Notes under the pieces: model-generated
Database searches by the model: none
Told to the model about the DNA's origin: nothing
The model's input: the letters and a program-made list of their open reading frames with translations, nothing else
Source of the DNA: Oncomelania hupensis
Taxonomy: Eukaryota > Mollusca > Gastropoda > Littorinimorpha > Pomatiopsidae
NCBI GenBank assembly: GCA_036898135.1
Contig: CM072527.1
Location: 31,616,727 to 31,680,726, forward strand
Length of the DNA: 64,000 nt
Direction: 5' to 3'
Made by a program: the position numbers and the translations under genes
Shown: piece after piece, positions 11,614 to 24,878 of the stretch
Numbering within the stretch: the stretch's first letter is position 1
How the letters are laid out: each line of letters opens with the position of its first letter

Positions 11614-11864
11614 CTTTTATGACTACTGATGACAATTAAAAGTGAGGCGTTATTAATCTATTGAGAACGATCCTCTTTAACATGCAAGCAGTAGGGCACG
11701 CATCGCCGTTAAAAGATAGAAAATCAAATGAGGCTCAGGGCAGCTCCAGTCCTCGCTCAATGGTGGTAATACAAAACACCTATTTTATTTCTTTGGGCCT
11801 TAGGCTAAAATAAATACTGCCAGTGTAACTCCCCGATCTGCCCCCCCACCTGGAAGTGTCTCCC

Positions 11865-11961
11865 GGAGGACACTTTGGTATCCCGGACTGTCCCCCGGGG
11901 GACCATCACGTATCACCAATCAGTCCCCCTGGGGACAGTTGGGGACACCAAAGTGTCCCCC
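11865..11961. repeat. 97-bp hairpin repeat
   Basis: The left arm GGAGGACACTTTGGTATCCC... and the right arm ...GGGGACACCAAAGTGTCCCC are nearly perfect inverted copies of about 39 bp around a 19-bp loop. A single arm recurs at 13874-13912. This suggests a small MITE or the fragments of one. Confidence 0.75.
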
Positions 11962-13621
11962 ATGGAGACCAACCGGGATGTCCCCCACCTACTGCAAATG
12001 TCCCCCACCAAACTCATGCGTCATTTTAATTTACTGCGTGTGTATATGTGACGGTTCTGCAAACTATGGCCCAAGACTTGATTGCTGCAATGCACAGGAT
12101 TTAGCTGTAACAAATTGCCAATTCAAACCCAAAAATATCTAAATATACCGAGAGAATAAAACCGGTGTATTTTGTGTGGTCTAGATAAAATAGGCGATGA
12201 ATACCGCGTTCTGTTTAACAACTAATCCCTTCATAATAAAGGACAACAAATTTTCCTTATTACCCCAATATTTTAAGGATCACCCAAATGTTCACAAATT
12301 AAATTAGGTAATTAATTAAAAATCGAACAGCAGGCTAATGAATTTAGGACGTTTTATTGGAATAATATTTTCACCTTTTAAATGCCTTTTCCCTTCTTTT
12401 TGAATCTCATAAATGTTGCTTGGTGGTCAACTTAATGTGCGTGTTGTTAGTGTACTCGCCGGAGTGTACTTCCCCCATTTCTGAGTGTCTGTTTAACCTT
12501 GATTACAATGTTTTTCTGGCAATATTTATATACCAATGCTATTGTTGGTTGTTTTTCTTTTTATTTGGCTTTTCTACTTGTTCTAAATGTCTTTGATTTT
12601 TACTACTGTCAGACAGGTGCCATAAATAGTTGGAGCTGTTGTGTTTTGTTTTTTTTTCATGTCGACCCGTTGTTATTTGCTTGTGTATCATTTATTATTA
12701 TGTAGTTTAATTACTCTCATGTACTGCAATGCTCATAGTGTTATTTCATGCCGTTCTTGCAGTCTTTAGCTAATTGGCGTTTTGTATACCTCCAACCACC
12801 CCACCATCTCCATCCCCACTCACCCTGGCTGTACTGCCCCCTGGGCTAGGAGCATAATAATTCAATATGTTGTTGATTTTGGGTATGTGTAATAAAAGGA
12901 CAAAGTTCAAGTTCATGGTATACATCTTCCTTTTGGTCCCAGTTACAAGTCCACTGAAAATGGCATACATTGTCTGAAAAAACGGCGATATGAACTCGTC
13001 TCATTGATGTGTTCTACGCTCTTGTGTGTTTATAGTTAGACTGAGGTGAAATTGGGCATGCTGGTTTCATTCAAAGATAGGTCGATGCACAGTGTAACAT
13101 CAAAGTGTTGGCTTTTCTTAAAGGGCCATAACCGCTGTGCAGTGCTACCAACAATAAGGTAGAATATCTGCTCTGTTTATTGTTCGATTGAGCTAAAGCT
13201 TGGTACACATCTTCCTTTAGGCCCCAGCTATGTGTCCATGTGTATGTGTGTGTGTGGGGGGGGGGGAGCATTGAACCGAGTTATATAATAATGGCCGCGT
13301 TAGGATTCAGCACACTCGATGTATGTATAGATCTATATATGCAAACTCTGGGCGCATAGGAATACTGATATATCTTATTTTATGTTTATTTCTTTCTGTT
13401 CAATAATGCTGGCTGCTATGTAAGTTTACGCGCTTCACCTCCCTCCCTCCCTCCTCCCCCACTCCCTCCTCCCCCCTCTTTCCAATCAGCCTCAAAGCTA
13501 CCTTCAGCACATGAAACCGGCGACTAATCCACTGCTCCACGAGGCCACAAAGTGTTTGCATTTTTGTAAAAGATAAGAAATGGTCGCATACCATGAATCA
13601 ATCTCACATAAGCAGACAGAC

Positions 13622-13662
13622 AGACACACGCGCGCGCGTGCGGACACACACACACACACACA

Positions 13663-13694
<32 letters not shown>
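13622..13694. repeat. (CA)n microsatellite
   Basis: CA-rich run with a CG-rich start (CACGCGCGCGCG). It produces spurious open frames on both strands. 12000-13600 otherwise contains no feature I can support. Confidence 0.9.
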
Positions 13695-13695
<1 letters not shown>

Positions 13696-13873
13696 TAGCG
13701 TGTAACATAGAAATTGGGATGGGGAGGGGGGGAAGAGGGGTGAAGAAAGTATGGGGGCTCTTTTGGGATGGGGAAGAATGTAGAGTATAGTGGTGAAAGG
13801 GGGAGGAAGGGGGTCGGACAAAGCCTCAAAGGCATTACATGGCAGACATCCCAATTGGTCTCCTTGCCAGGGG

Positions 13874-13912
13874 ACACTTTGGTGTCCTGAACTGTCCCCC
13901 GGGGGTCCGACT
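13874..13912 (+). repeat. half-copy of the 11865 hairpin repeat
   Basis: GGGACACTTTGGTGTCC...CTGTCCCCCGGGGG matches the left arm of the hairpin at 11865-11903. No right arm follows. Confidence 0.7.
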
Positions 13913-14734
13913 TGTGGGGAGCAGATCGAGGTGTTACATCTGCACTATGCGTACTTCAACACACAGCGCTGTTTCCAAAAAAAAAAAAAAAAAAAGTTAC
14001 TGTATAGAGTGAATGGGTTTCCGTCAGTCTCCGCTAACTTAACTGTGACTCCTTAGTACACATATCATGCATGACCTCGACTAGTTGAAACTGGTGTACT
14101 GCAAGGCCCACTAAGGGGCGCTGTGATCTGCTTCAATAATGCATTATAATGTAAACTACAATCTAACCTTGCAGCAGACACTCAATCTCATTTCTAATGC
14201 ACTGGATTTGAATCTTTCACCCGTGCATTATATATATAGGCAAGGCCTTGCAATCTCCCTTGCTGACAAAAAGAGGACTTGCCCTAAGATTAAAATATAA
14301 ATGTTCATTCAAAGGCTCACTACTCTCCCCTCCAAACCTTCTCCAACCCCACCCATCCACCACCAACAACAAAACAGAAGAAAAACAAACTGAATATCTG
14401 AACATCTGGCAATAAACACCAAAGCTACATCACCCAACCCCATCCAACCCACCTCTTAACTCTTCCACCTCCCTCTCTTCCTTTTCTTCATCATCTTTTC
14501 TCTTCTCTCTCCTCCCTCTCCCCCCCCCTCCCTACCCCTGGGTCCCAGCAGCTAGCACCTAGTAACTTCTTCGACACAGGCGCTTGTATCTGGACATGCG
14601 AGTACCTATGACGCTTCTCCCTTCTGTGTACGTAACATAATTATAACCTAAGACTATCTAAGGTAGTCCTTCCTATAACCTATTAATTAATTATGTTACA
14701 TCACAGAGTATAACATTTATACTCTGTGGTTACA

Positions 14735-15547
14735 TGTAGCGGAAAGGGAGGCGACTGGTTGAGGCTTGGGGGAGAAATTGTCTACCTTGAGTTTTCTTGG
14801 TTAGACTGGCCTTGGGTGGCTACTGCTTTGCAGAATCCTTTGGGTATGCCATTGGGTTAGCAGTACAAGGCGACACGACATTTGTTCTCCCCGGCAACCC
14901 GGTACTCCCAACCACGCTCCACAGCCTTGCAGGGCAAATATTCTTATGTCCTTCTTTTGAGGGACTACATGAAAATGACAGCTCGGGTGGAGCAATGTTC
15001 CCAACGGTTGGTGGCCGAGAGACGGGAGTTAAAGTCTCCGCTCGGCTACAAGCGGTGCCAACGACCGGGAACAGGGAAACCATGGGGGACATATGGTTCT
15101 ATTTGAGCTGTGGGATCTGTAGCGGAAAGAGAGGCGACTGGTTGAGGCATGGGAGAGAAATTGTCTACCTTGGGTTTTCTTGGTTAGACTGGCCTTGGGT
15201 GGCTACTACTTTGCAGAATCCTTTGGGTATGCCATTGGGTTAGCAGTACAAGGCGACACGACATTTGTTCTCCCCGGCTGACCATTCTCCTGCTGCGCCT
15301 GGTGCCGAGCGGTACCACATTGTCGGCAGGCATTTTATGCAGGTCGGTGGCAGCGGCCTTGCAGTTAGAATGCGTGGCACTAGTAGCCGGCAGCCTGGTA
15401 CTCCCAACCACGCTCCACCGCCTTGCAAGGCAAATATTTTTATGTCCTTCTTTTGAGGGACTACATTAAAAATGACAGCTCGGGTGGAGCAATGTTCCCA
15501 ACGGTTGGTGGCCGAGAGTCGGGAGTTAAAGTCTCCGCTCAGCTACA
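14735..15547. mobile_element. paired LTR-like repeats with 67-bp interior
   Basis: Repeat 1 (14735-15050) and repeat 2 (15118-15547) both begin TGTAGCGGAAAG and end GCTACA, giving TG...CA ends with short inverted termini. They enclose only 67 bp (15051-15117). TACAT occurs at both outer edges (14731-14735 and 15544-15548) and may be the target duplication. Repeat 2 carries about 115 extra bases around 15283-15400. The size fits a TRIM-like non-autonomous LTR element; a plain tandem duplication is the alternative. Confidence 0.5.
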
Positions 15548-15675
15548 TACATACACTGATTAAAGGAGACACGACCTATGCGCTCGCGTGTCCAGGTACA
15601 ACCGCCTGGGTTCTTCAATATAGATCTATGTAAGGTGGTTGCCTACACCAAACTAGAAGAAGATAAAGAAGTGAT

Positions 15676-15840
15676 TGTTGTGGCCAAGTGGTCTAAGGCG
15701 GGATTAACTTGTCTTGCCCACAGGATAGAAACCATGCAATGTTTTCCAGAATATTATTAACTTTAGACTCGGGCAACGTCTTGGGGTTTTTCTCCGGTAC
15801 TCCGGTTTGCTCCCCCGTTAAAAATTTCAAAAACACAACT
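15676..15840 (+). mobile_element. tRNA-derived SINE fragment
   Basis: TTGTGGCCAAGTGGTCTAAG resembles the D-arm/box A of a Leu/Ser-type tRNA. Downstream, TTTTCTCCGGTACTCCGGTT matches the conserved body block also seen in the 4105 SINE. No intact tRNA fold or clear TSD was found. Confidence 0.5.
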
Positions 15841-16325
15841 AGTATAAGTTAGGTTGGGTTTGGGCGCGCCACAGGCTGCGGCTAACCCTTCCCGGGGTAG
15901 GCAGCCCAGAATTTCCCGATAAAACGGGGCAATATTCATAAAGTGTCAAAAAGTTTGTGTTTTTTTTTTTTTTTTTTTAAAGTTTCAAAATCAAAGCCTG
16001 AGCTAGTTAGTACTCAATGTGCCTTTGTTTGCAGAGCATGCAGGGCATATTATAAGCGCTCGTAACCGGATGCAAAAGATATAATACCACCGTGCACACA
16101 AGCACATGCCTGTATTATATTAATGTAGCCTTCTAGCAAACACTCAAGCACACAATCATTGATCGGCACTCTTAGTCCCTACAGTTACAATGTAGCCTAC
16201 TATTGACGGTCGCTTTTAAATTTATTCCTTACAATAATCCCCCATGATGTTTTCTCCCACAGGCATTGTGCTGACAACATTTATAACAGTACAGGGTGAG
16301 GTTGCTCCCAGTTTGCTCATCAATA

Positions 16326-16600
16326 GGAGGCACTGTGGTCTAATGGTAGTGCTTCGGCTTGTGGATCTGAAGGTCCCGGGTTCGAGCCCTGGCCGGGCCA
16401 TTGTGTTGTGTCCCTGGGAAAGACACTTTACTCCTGTTTTCCTACTCCTTCGGATGAGAGTATAAACCGAGGTCTAGTCTGTGTCGCATACATTCCATCA
16501 TAACGGACTTTAAAGATCCTGACGCTCATGTCCTAGACGGGTGAGTGCCGGTAACAAGATAACACCCAGCATGCACCTTGGTAAAAAGTGCCATAATAAT
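16326..16600 (+). mobile_element. tRNA-headed SINE, 5' half
   Basis: The head carries CTGTGGTCTAATGGTAGTGC (box A region) and GGTTCGAGCCC (box B). The body contains TGTGTCCCTGGGAAAGACAC and then a block (CGGATGAGAGTATAAACCGA to AGCATGCACC) that matches, inverted, 47570-47710. The (TA)n tract near 16762 may lie beyond its end. Confidence 0.8.
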
Positions 16601-16760
16601 CAAAATTGATTGTGGGCATATACGGATGAAGAATAATCATCAAAAGCTTTCTCAGTTTATGATACTACCTACAGCACCAGGTTAACCATGAATTTACATT
16701 TAGGTCTTACTGTACTAACGTTACCTTCACTTCCATTAGCGATAGCTCTTCAGCTCTTCA

Positions 16761-16761
<1 letters not shown>

Positions 16762-16846
<85 letters not shown>

Positions 16847-16884
16847 TAGAAGTATTAATACATTGTATAATAAATAATAATAAT

Positions 16885-16932
<48 letters not shown>
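16762..16932. repeat. (TA)n and (TAA)n microsatellites
   Basis: A TA run covers about 16762-16846 and an AAT run about 16870-16932. Both create spurious Tyr/Ile-rich frames. Confidence 0.95.
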
Positions 16933-16933
<1 letters not shown>

Positions 16934-17454
16934 TCTTGTAATGGAAGTTGAGAAATGTTTTGCATTCATAAAAAATGTTATAACAGAAACAAGCTCACAA
17001 AAATACTGAGCATTATTCTACTGGCAAACTGGGTTTTAGTAGTGCTGCTAGTAGTATTGGCCTAGCGACTACAATCTCTGTTGACTTGTTAATCTAAAGT
17101 GTTTATTCTGTATTTGCTGTGTACTACTTACTGCATTTGCTTTAAACAAATGAAACAAATATAAAAAAAAATAAACAGTGCATATGTGTATGTATGTGTG
17201 TATGGTATACATGTGTGTGTATACAAATGTAAGCATGTGTGCCTACTTGCTACAAAAGTCTGCATGTGTGTACGTGTCTGCATGTGTGTACGTACATCAA
17301 CCAGCTGCAATACAGCTCAGGGGTGTATGCATATTATATACAAATGAGTTTTAATTGTGTTTTATTAAAGGCTACTGATGTATGTTTTAACTGAATTTGT
17401 GGTTCTCGGGAATAAATGGATCCAGGTTGACACGACTGTATGTTGATAGTACTA

Positions 17455-17625
17455 GTACATTCAGATTAGGATTGTGCTAAGTCGTCTGGGCCTCAAACTA
17501 TGCACCCAAAGGCGGAAAGTGGGCGCCACAGGTGGCTTGAGTTAGGTGCTGTATCTGCCAGCACCTTGAGCAGCCCTTGAGGTAAGAGGAACGCTATACA
17601 GAAATGATTAAATAATATTTTAAAA
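17455..17625 (+). mobile_element. SINE 3' half
   Basis: The block AGGATTGTGCTAAGTCGTCT to CACCTTGAGCAGCCCTTGAG and CGCTATACAG...ATTAAATAAT recurs at 38845-38975 (+) and 47385-47530 (-). It is the 3' half of the same SINE family whose 5' half is at 16326. Confidence 0.7.
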
Positions 17626-18157
17626 TGTATATAATACAAAAATATATGCGCTTGCTCACACACACACACAAACTACGCACCCACATTCAAACCTGTTTCC
17701 CCCTTGTTGTTGGTCTAAGATCACTATGTGTATAGACCTTAAATCAAATTTATAAATGAAATGAAATCATTGAAGTTTTTGTGTGTCACGTCAGGGCATT
17801 ATTATGTGTCATTCGTGTGAGGGCGTTGTATGTGTGTATTTGTATGTGTGAGCATGCATGCGCAAGGGCGTGTGTGTGTGTGTGTGTGTGTGTGTGCATG
17901 TGTATTGGACTTCTCTTACTGTAGTTCTCACCCACCTTCTAATTATTTAATGACTTCTTCATATTCTTTCTTAAGTATTTACTTACAGACTTCATAAAAA
18001 AAATGTTACTGCTAATCAGTCACTGATTTCACTTCAAATGAATTCTACAAGCTTTATAACTATTACTTACAATAACTTACAATACAAAATTTGAACAATA
18101 TTTTTCAAAAATAAATAATCTTCTGGCCGTCTGGCTCATTGGTTTTCCAGTCCAGGA

Positions 18158-18189
<32 letters not shown>

Positions 18190-18191
<2 letters not shown>

Positions 18192-18720
18192 GTTTTAGGT
18201 CCAGCGGACTCTTCCGAGCCAAATCAGGACCGGACAACCCCCGATCCGCATAAAAGATCTGCTGAAACAACCCTAGTGGGAAAATTGAATGCACTCCACC
18301 GGCCAGTCACTTTACAATAAAGACATCCCACGCAGGGGACGGCTGAGGCTTTACCCCAACTACTCGAACCCCCGGTTACAAAAACAAAATAGAATACAAA
18401 CATCATTATAAATTATCAACAAAACATAAAATGCCTATAATAACATCATAGGAAGCCCTAGTGACCACCCAGCAGAAAGCGTCCAAAACTCCCAAGCTGA
18501 TCCAACAGACCCCATACACAAACAAGGAGTCTTGTCCAGGAAGAGTTTTCAAGAAAAAAGGTAGGTCATTGATCTAGCGAAGAAGAAGATAGTATAGCAG
18601 AGTGATAGGACAGAGCAGGAATGGGAAAGAGTAAATGAGGAAGACAGCGACAGTGGGAATTTAAAGCACTAAATTTCCAGAAAGTGGGGATACTATTTAT
18701 ACTGAAACCCCCGGCACCCC
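18190..18720 (-). repeat. dispersed repeat, copy A (uninterrupted reference copy)
   Basis: On the minus strand this runs from TATAAATAGTATCCCCAC through the GTGACTGGCCGGTGGAGTGC region to CGGACTC. It matches the + strand copies at 19060-19300 (partial) and 40630-41430. A (GATT)n run adjoins it at 18161-18190. The repeat class is unknown; it has no conserved frame. Confidence 0.7.
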
Positions 18721-19059
18721 AACGGGGGTACTGTTGCCGCAGTGAATTGGTCATGCCTACAAAGTCAAGACAGGTTTTCAACTGGGGCTTTCACTTTTCC
18801 CTTTATAGGTTTGAACAATCTACAGTGGCAAGATTGCTCATGATCCCAAGGGGTGAGTCCAGGAATAATATTCTAAAATAATGCACTAGGTCAATCAAGA
18901 TTTGTGCCAAAAAACAAGATAACAGAACTTCAAAAACAGTGGCCTTATTACTTTTAATTGTTCACTGATAACACCGATGTCATTTCCTTTCTGTTTAATT
19001 CAGATCCTGAATAACCCTTTTAGTTTCTTTCTCTGAAAACATATTTATGCACTCTGATC

Positions 19060-19300
19060 AGGTCCTCCATGGGGGTATCAGGGGTTTCTGTATAAATAGT
19101 ATCCCCACTTTGTGGAAATGTAGTGCTTTAAATTACCACTATTTCTGTCATTCTCATTTGTTTTTTTCTTGTACCTAATTTGTCTACAGTATCTTTTAAG
19201 CTTAGTTAGTGAATTTTTCTTGAAAACTTTCCCCAAACTCCTGATATGTGTATGTGGTCTGATGGGTCAGCTTGGGGCTATTGGACGCTTTTTGCAAAAT
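19060..19300 (+). repeat. dispersed repeat, copy B (partial)
   Basis: It shares GTATAAATAGTATCCCCACT and the following AGTGCTTTAAATT block with copies A and C, in direct orientation, and stops near 19300. Confidence 0.65.
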
Positions 19301-19607
19301 GGTTAGAAGAGGTTTTCTATGGTATTATTATTTAGCAAAATTTTAATAATGGCACTTGATGCATGCAGTCAACTTAAATAATTTTTTTTTAACAGTTTTA
19401 AAGTCCACTAAAAATAAATAACATTATTTCATGTCCAGTTTCCGTCTTTGAATTTAGCAACTTGCCTTTACACCACATGCTTGAGTGACAAATGTGTGTA
19501 TGTAGGAATGCCTGTAACATGTATGTGTTTGCTGGTTACAAATCACCTCGCTTGGAGTCTGATCTAGGAATACAGCATGTATACAGTATACCATACAACA
19601 TTATTAA

Positions 19608-19621
19608 GTATTATTATTATA

Positions 19622-19720
<99 letters not shown>

Positions 19721-19917
19721 GTTGTTGTTGTTATTATTGTTATCATTAGTAGAAGTAGTAGTTGTTGTGTTAAGTCTGTGTTGGTTGAGGATGGGAAATC
19801 GATCCTTCCAATCATAGTCTTATCTCTTGGAAAATCACATCTACTACGGACTATGTACAGGATGCTTTCTTTAGCTCCATTTTACTTTCTTTTGGGTGAG
19901 ACAACATACTCCTCATG

Positions 19918-19984
<67 letters not shown>
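19608..19984. repeat. (ATT)n and (CT)n microsatellites
   Basis: An ATT run covers about 19608-19722 with GTT ends to 19735. A CT run covers about 19920-19984. The sequence between them is unassigned. Confidence 0.95.
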
Positions 19985-19993
<9 letters not shown>

Positions 19994-19999
19994 TCTCTC

Positions 20000-21420
20000 T
20001 TAATAAGGCCTATAGATTTGTAAGTTGTAAGGAAACCCTTTTGCAACCTTGCTGAATATTCTGCTGTTCAATCAATCATGCAGAGTACCTAGTTGAGTAA
20101 CATGAGATCTCCCAAAATGACAAATCAATGAAAAAAATCAATCCAGTCCAACTGCTGCATATTTTGTTACCACCCTCCAGATTCTGCTAAACTGGGGACG
20201 CCAGATTTGACAGATCAATAGAAACAAATCAATCCATCCCCAACCGCAAAGGAAAAGGGTGGTCATCTATAGGCACATACACTGATACAGAAATGAATAA
20301 ATTATCAATTGTATAAAAAAATGTACTTTTGTAACGCTTTAAGATGTTTTTCTGTTGTCACTGAATATTCTTTTCTTTCTGGAGGGGCAACATTTATTGT
20401 GAATTTGAAAAGGACCAATTGGGTGATGATGAGATTACATATGGGTGATCTTTGAGCCCTTGGAGTACTTTAATTGTCAATTTTCCTCTCCTTAAGTACA
20501 ACTTCAGCTGAAAATCAGTTTGAAACCTGTTTTGAAACCTTTCCTTTCCCCAAACACCCCCCCCCACCCCCCCGGCACCCTTTTATTTGTGCCCACACTA
20601 AGGTAGATCACTAGATGAGATCTCACAAATTTAAAAAAAATCAATCTAGCTTCCCCAAAGCCCCCTTTTCCACTCCCCTCCCTACCGCAATAACGCCACC
20701 CCAACCCAAAGTATTTGTTTCCCCACCCTCTATTTCTCATGTACTGGGGAACAGAGATCTTCATGGATCAATACAAAACCTATAGATCTCCAACTGCGGA
20801 AAAGGAGTTCTAAAGCTGTTGAGAACATTACTGCATGCTATATTAAGCCCGTACATCTCGCACTTAGATTTCTCTGCATGATGCAAGCTTAGGGAGCACT
20901 CTTCAATGCTATGAAAATTTCATGCTTGATGAGCTCCTGCCTATTTGCAGGCACTGAAGAATACGTCCTCTTTTTATCAATACATTGTGTGGGAAGGAAC
21001 AATTAATGCTGTGTTGAGACTCAGTATATGTAAGATTTTGATTTAGAATTAGAGTGAGCAATCCTAGGCCAGCATTTTTTTTTTTGGGGTGGGTAGGCGG
21101 GTGGGGAGGGAGAGGTTAGAGTCGCTGGTTTAAGGATTACACTTAATATAGTGAGCTGTATTTATAAATACTAATGTAATAATCCTGCGCTGAATATAAG
21201 ATGACAACTTTTAACTGTGATATAATAAAGAGGTTTCTGAGGTTAAAATTTGATATCATTGCTTGATAATAACGCTTCAGTCCTTATACTAGATGGAGCA
21301 GCGGTATCTAGATTATTGAACTGCGTAAGCGTGTTTATGGATTTTGCATAGGCCTACGCATGGTTCAAAATACCGTGAAATATTAATTTTGTAACAACAC
21401 AGTATACATAAAATTGCGGA
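20000..21420. other. unassigned intergenic sequence
   Basis: I see C-rich patches (20556-20580, 20660-20700) and otherwise no exon, element end or RNA gene that I can support. Confidence 0.4.
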
Positions 21421-21425
21421 CTTAC

Positions 21426-21504
21426 CGGACTCCTCTTTTTTAGAATTAAATTCTTCCAAAGCAGAAGCCGTAACTGATGAAAGAATCCCATTTTCTAAAA
21501 TCGT
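21426..21504 (-). CDS. candidate internal exon on the minus strand
   Basis: Read on the minus strand, a pyrimidine-rich stretch and GGTACAG acceptor precede a 79-nt open segment (TILENGILSS, then ALEEFNSKKEES) that ends at a strong GGTAAGTCC donor. Entry phase 0, exit phase 1. No partner exon was identified, and the family is unknown. Confidence 0.35.
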
Positions 21505-21886
21505 CTGTACCACAACAACAAAATGAATCCAATATGGCAAACAAATACACAACGTCTGCACAAGAATACACTATCGCTCCGTTCCTGCTATCACTATGTT
21601 CATTGTTCCAGTTGGAATTGCAGGTTTGTTATATTCCTCTGAGCTGTTCCGTGTGAGTGAGTTCCAGACCTAGGAATGCATAGTCTTTGTTGGAAAATAG
21701 GCCTGTCCTCGAACGGTCAACACTCTCGCACTGCTTTTGTTCATGAGGCTGACTGCTGTGATGTCATTCAGGTCACATGGCCGATATAGCGCGTTTCAAT
21801 TGGTCCGACGGTGGAACTAAAAATAGAGATTTCGCCACGTGAAACTGTTTACTTGAGCGAAACAGCTGATTCCCAAAGCTGGCTGG

Positions 21887-22001
<115 letters not shown>

Positions 22002-22153
22002 GAGTTATTTAGACGGCTCATCTCTTTGTCCTAGTCTTGCTCTAAACACAAAATGAGCACAGGCTGCCAGCTGCAGTTTCGGAAATACTTTTAAGCGAGT
22101 GAGAGCAAAGTCCTCAAACCCAGCTTTGCGCATATAACTTTGAGAAGCGTAGG

Positions 22154-22474
22154 ATGAGTCCCTTATGCGACGTTGTCTGCTGGAGTGAAACTAGGTCACT
22201 GCCAGACTTCAATTCAGCATACATATCATTCAGGGTCACCGTGATAACGATTTTCAGGCCTAGAACACTGCGTACATCGTTGGTCTCAGCTACGCTATGT
22301 TATGTTAACCTGTGTTGTTTTAGATCACACGGCCATAAGCAGCTCGCTGCTGTAAGTTTATACAGCAACGTCCTGGCAACTCCTGCGACGGAACTGGAAC
22401 CAAGCAGTGTTGGCTCTTGCCTTCGCGATCTCTTGGACTTTCTCAGCGACATGGAGATCGAGGACTTGCTGTAG
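22154..22474 (+). CDS. weak candidate ORF near a GC-richer patch
   Basis: The 106-codon frame ends in an acidic, Leu-rich stretch (CLRDLLDFLSDMEIEDLL) just before TAG. A GTAGGT donor-like site overlaps the stop, so the last 30-40 codons could be part of an exon. 21770-22640 is richer in CpG than its surroundings and could be a promoter region. No family recognised; it may be non-coding. Confidence 0.2.
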   Translation: MSPLCDVVCWSETRSLPDFNSAYISFRVTVITIFRPRTLRTSLVSATLCYVNLCCFRSHGHKQLAAVSLYSNVLATPATELEPSSVGSCLRDLLDFLSDMEIEDLL

Positions 22475-22794
22475 GTAACAACAGCCAGCCAACTTCCGCA
22501 CTGGTAGCTACCCAGGCTTTGCGCCCTGTGGAGAGTTCACTCAAAGACTAAGATGGTATTAAAAGTCTGGTTCACTCGCTGTACGAGGACCAACATGAAT
22601 CTATATAGGGATGCGCAACTCCATGGTCTCCCGCCGACGGTCTAGACTATCTTGCTCGCGAGATGCAAGGAATTGCTCCATGACTCATAAGAGATATATA
22701 CATGTATTATGACGTACGGAATTAATTCGTCCAAGAGTTCACATTGAAAAAAAAATTCCGGCCATGCATACAAAGCCAAAATAATAAGAATAAA

Positions 22795-24878
22795 CGATAA
22801 CGACGATAATGATGATGATAATAATAATAATAATAATACAGTACATTTGTATCGCGCGGTACCTCGCAAACGGTAAGGAATGCGAGCTCGCCGCGCTTGA
22901 CAACACACGTGCAATCACACACACACACACACACACACCTACACACACACACACACACAGAACAGGTATACACTTATCGAATGGTTAAATAATTACAGTA
23001 AAAACATAGCCATGCAAAGCAAAAGATAATATGAATACCAAGAACCGAGCCGGTGCCGCCACCATCCATGAACAGATGACGTGACTTGGTAAAAGATTAC
23101 ATATGGGGATGGAAGGGAGGGGGAGTGAAAATTACTGAGTTTGCGTGTTAAAAAGGTGGGTCTTTAATTGGCGCTTGAAGGAAGAAAGTGATGGAGCATG
23201 TCGGAGTTGCATCGGTAGTGAGTTCCAGGCAGTAGCAGCAGAGAAAGAGAAAGATCGTTCACCATAGGTCTTTGAGTGAACACGGGGGATAGAAAGCAGT
23301 CTTGTATCAGAAGAAGAGCGGAGTTGTCTTGCAGGAGAGTAGACAGAGAGAAGGTCAGTAAAGTATGAAGGGGCAGAACCAGTGAAGAATTTGAAAACAA
23401 TAGTTGAGAGCTTGTACAAGATGCGAGCTCGAACAGGGAGCCAATGAAGAGATCGGAGTAGAGGGGTGGCATGGTCTCGTTTTTTAGCTTTAAGAACAAG
23501 GCGGGCGGCAGAGTTTTGGACTTTCTGAAGTTTTTCAAGAAGGTAGAGAGGGGAGCCAGAGAGGAGAGAGTTGCAGTAGTCAAGTTTGGATAGAACAAAT
23601 GCACAGACAAGAGTGTTGGTTGTTTCGGTTGTAAGATATTGTCGGATGGAGCTAATGCGGTGAATTTCGAAATAGGCAGAGCGGCATATGTTGGAAATGT
23701 GTTGGTCAAGTGACATGTCAGAAGACAGAATGAAACCTAAGTTGCGGGCATGGTCAGAAAATGAAATGGATGAGGTTCCTACTGTGATGCTATTTGGTAA
23801 ATCAGATTTGTCTGATTTCTTTTTGATCAAGAGCGCTTCAGTTTTGTCATCATTGAGCTTTAGACGGTTTTCGGACATCCATTGTTTGACGTCAGTGATG
23901 CATGCCTGCATGGACTGGACGGAGGCGTGTGCCTGTGAAGAGCTGAAAGAGGTGTGGAGTTGTGTGTCGTCTGCAAATGACTGACTATTGACAGAGTGAG
24001 AATAGATGAGATCAGAGAGAGGCTTAGTGTACAGAATGAAGAGGACAGGACCGAGGACAGAACCTTGAGGGACACCAAAGGAGAGTGGGACAGACGAGGA
24101 AGAGTGTTCACCAATGACAACAGACTGAGACCTGTGAGAGAGGTAGGATTGAAACCAGGAGAGACAAGTTCCAGAGATTCCATAGAGAGTGGGGAGTCTT
24201 TGAAGGAGAATGTTGTGGTCAATAGTGTCGAAAGCAGAAGATAGGTCTAAGAGAGTGAGGAGGGACACATCGCCCACGTCCAGGCCACGCAGTATGTCAT
24301 TTGTCACTTTGATGAGGGCGGTTTCTGTGCTATGGTTGGGGCGGTAAGCAGACTGTGATGGAGGAAGGAGGTTGTTTTCAGTGAGGTAAGAAAAGAGTTG
24401 CTGAAGGACTACTTTTTCCAAGACTTTAGAAAGAAAAGACAAGTTGGACACAGGTCTGTAGTTTTTGAGATTGTTTTGATCTAAAGATGGTTTCTTGAGC
24501 AAGGGCTTTACCACAGCAGATTTGAAAATAGAAGGGACGGTGCCAGATTGTAGGCTCGTGTTGATGATGGATGTGAGAGTAGGAAGCAGGACATCTAGGC
24601 ATTCACGGAGAAGGGGGGTGGGTAGGGGATCAAGGGGGCAGCTGGTGGGTTTTGACTGCAAGATGATCTTTCGAAGATCATGCTCAGAAATGTGACAAAA
24701 TGCAGAAAAGGAACAACTGACCTCGTCACCAGACATGGATGGCTCCGGCACCTGATCGAACTCGGCACGAATGTTGGTCACTTTCTTAACAAAGTAGTCA
24801 CAGAATACGTCTGGGAGTTGTGAGAGTGGGTACATGGATGGCAGTGGGGATGACTTAATACGACCGCAGATGCAGATC

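Noticed and set aside
19577..20023. 148-codon Ile-rich frame
   Set aside because: Made entirely of (ATT)n and (CT)n microsatellites.
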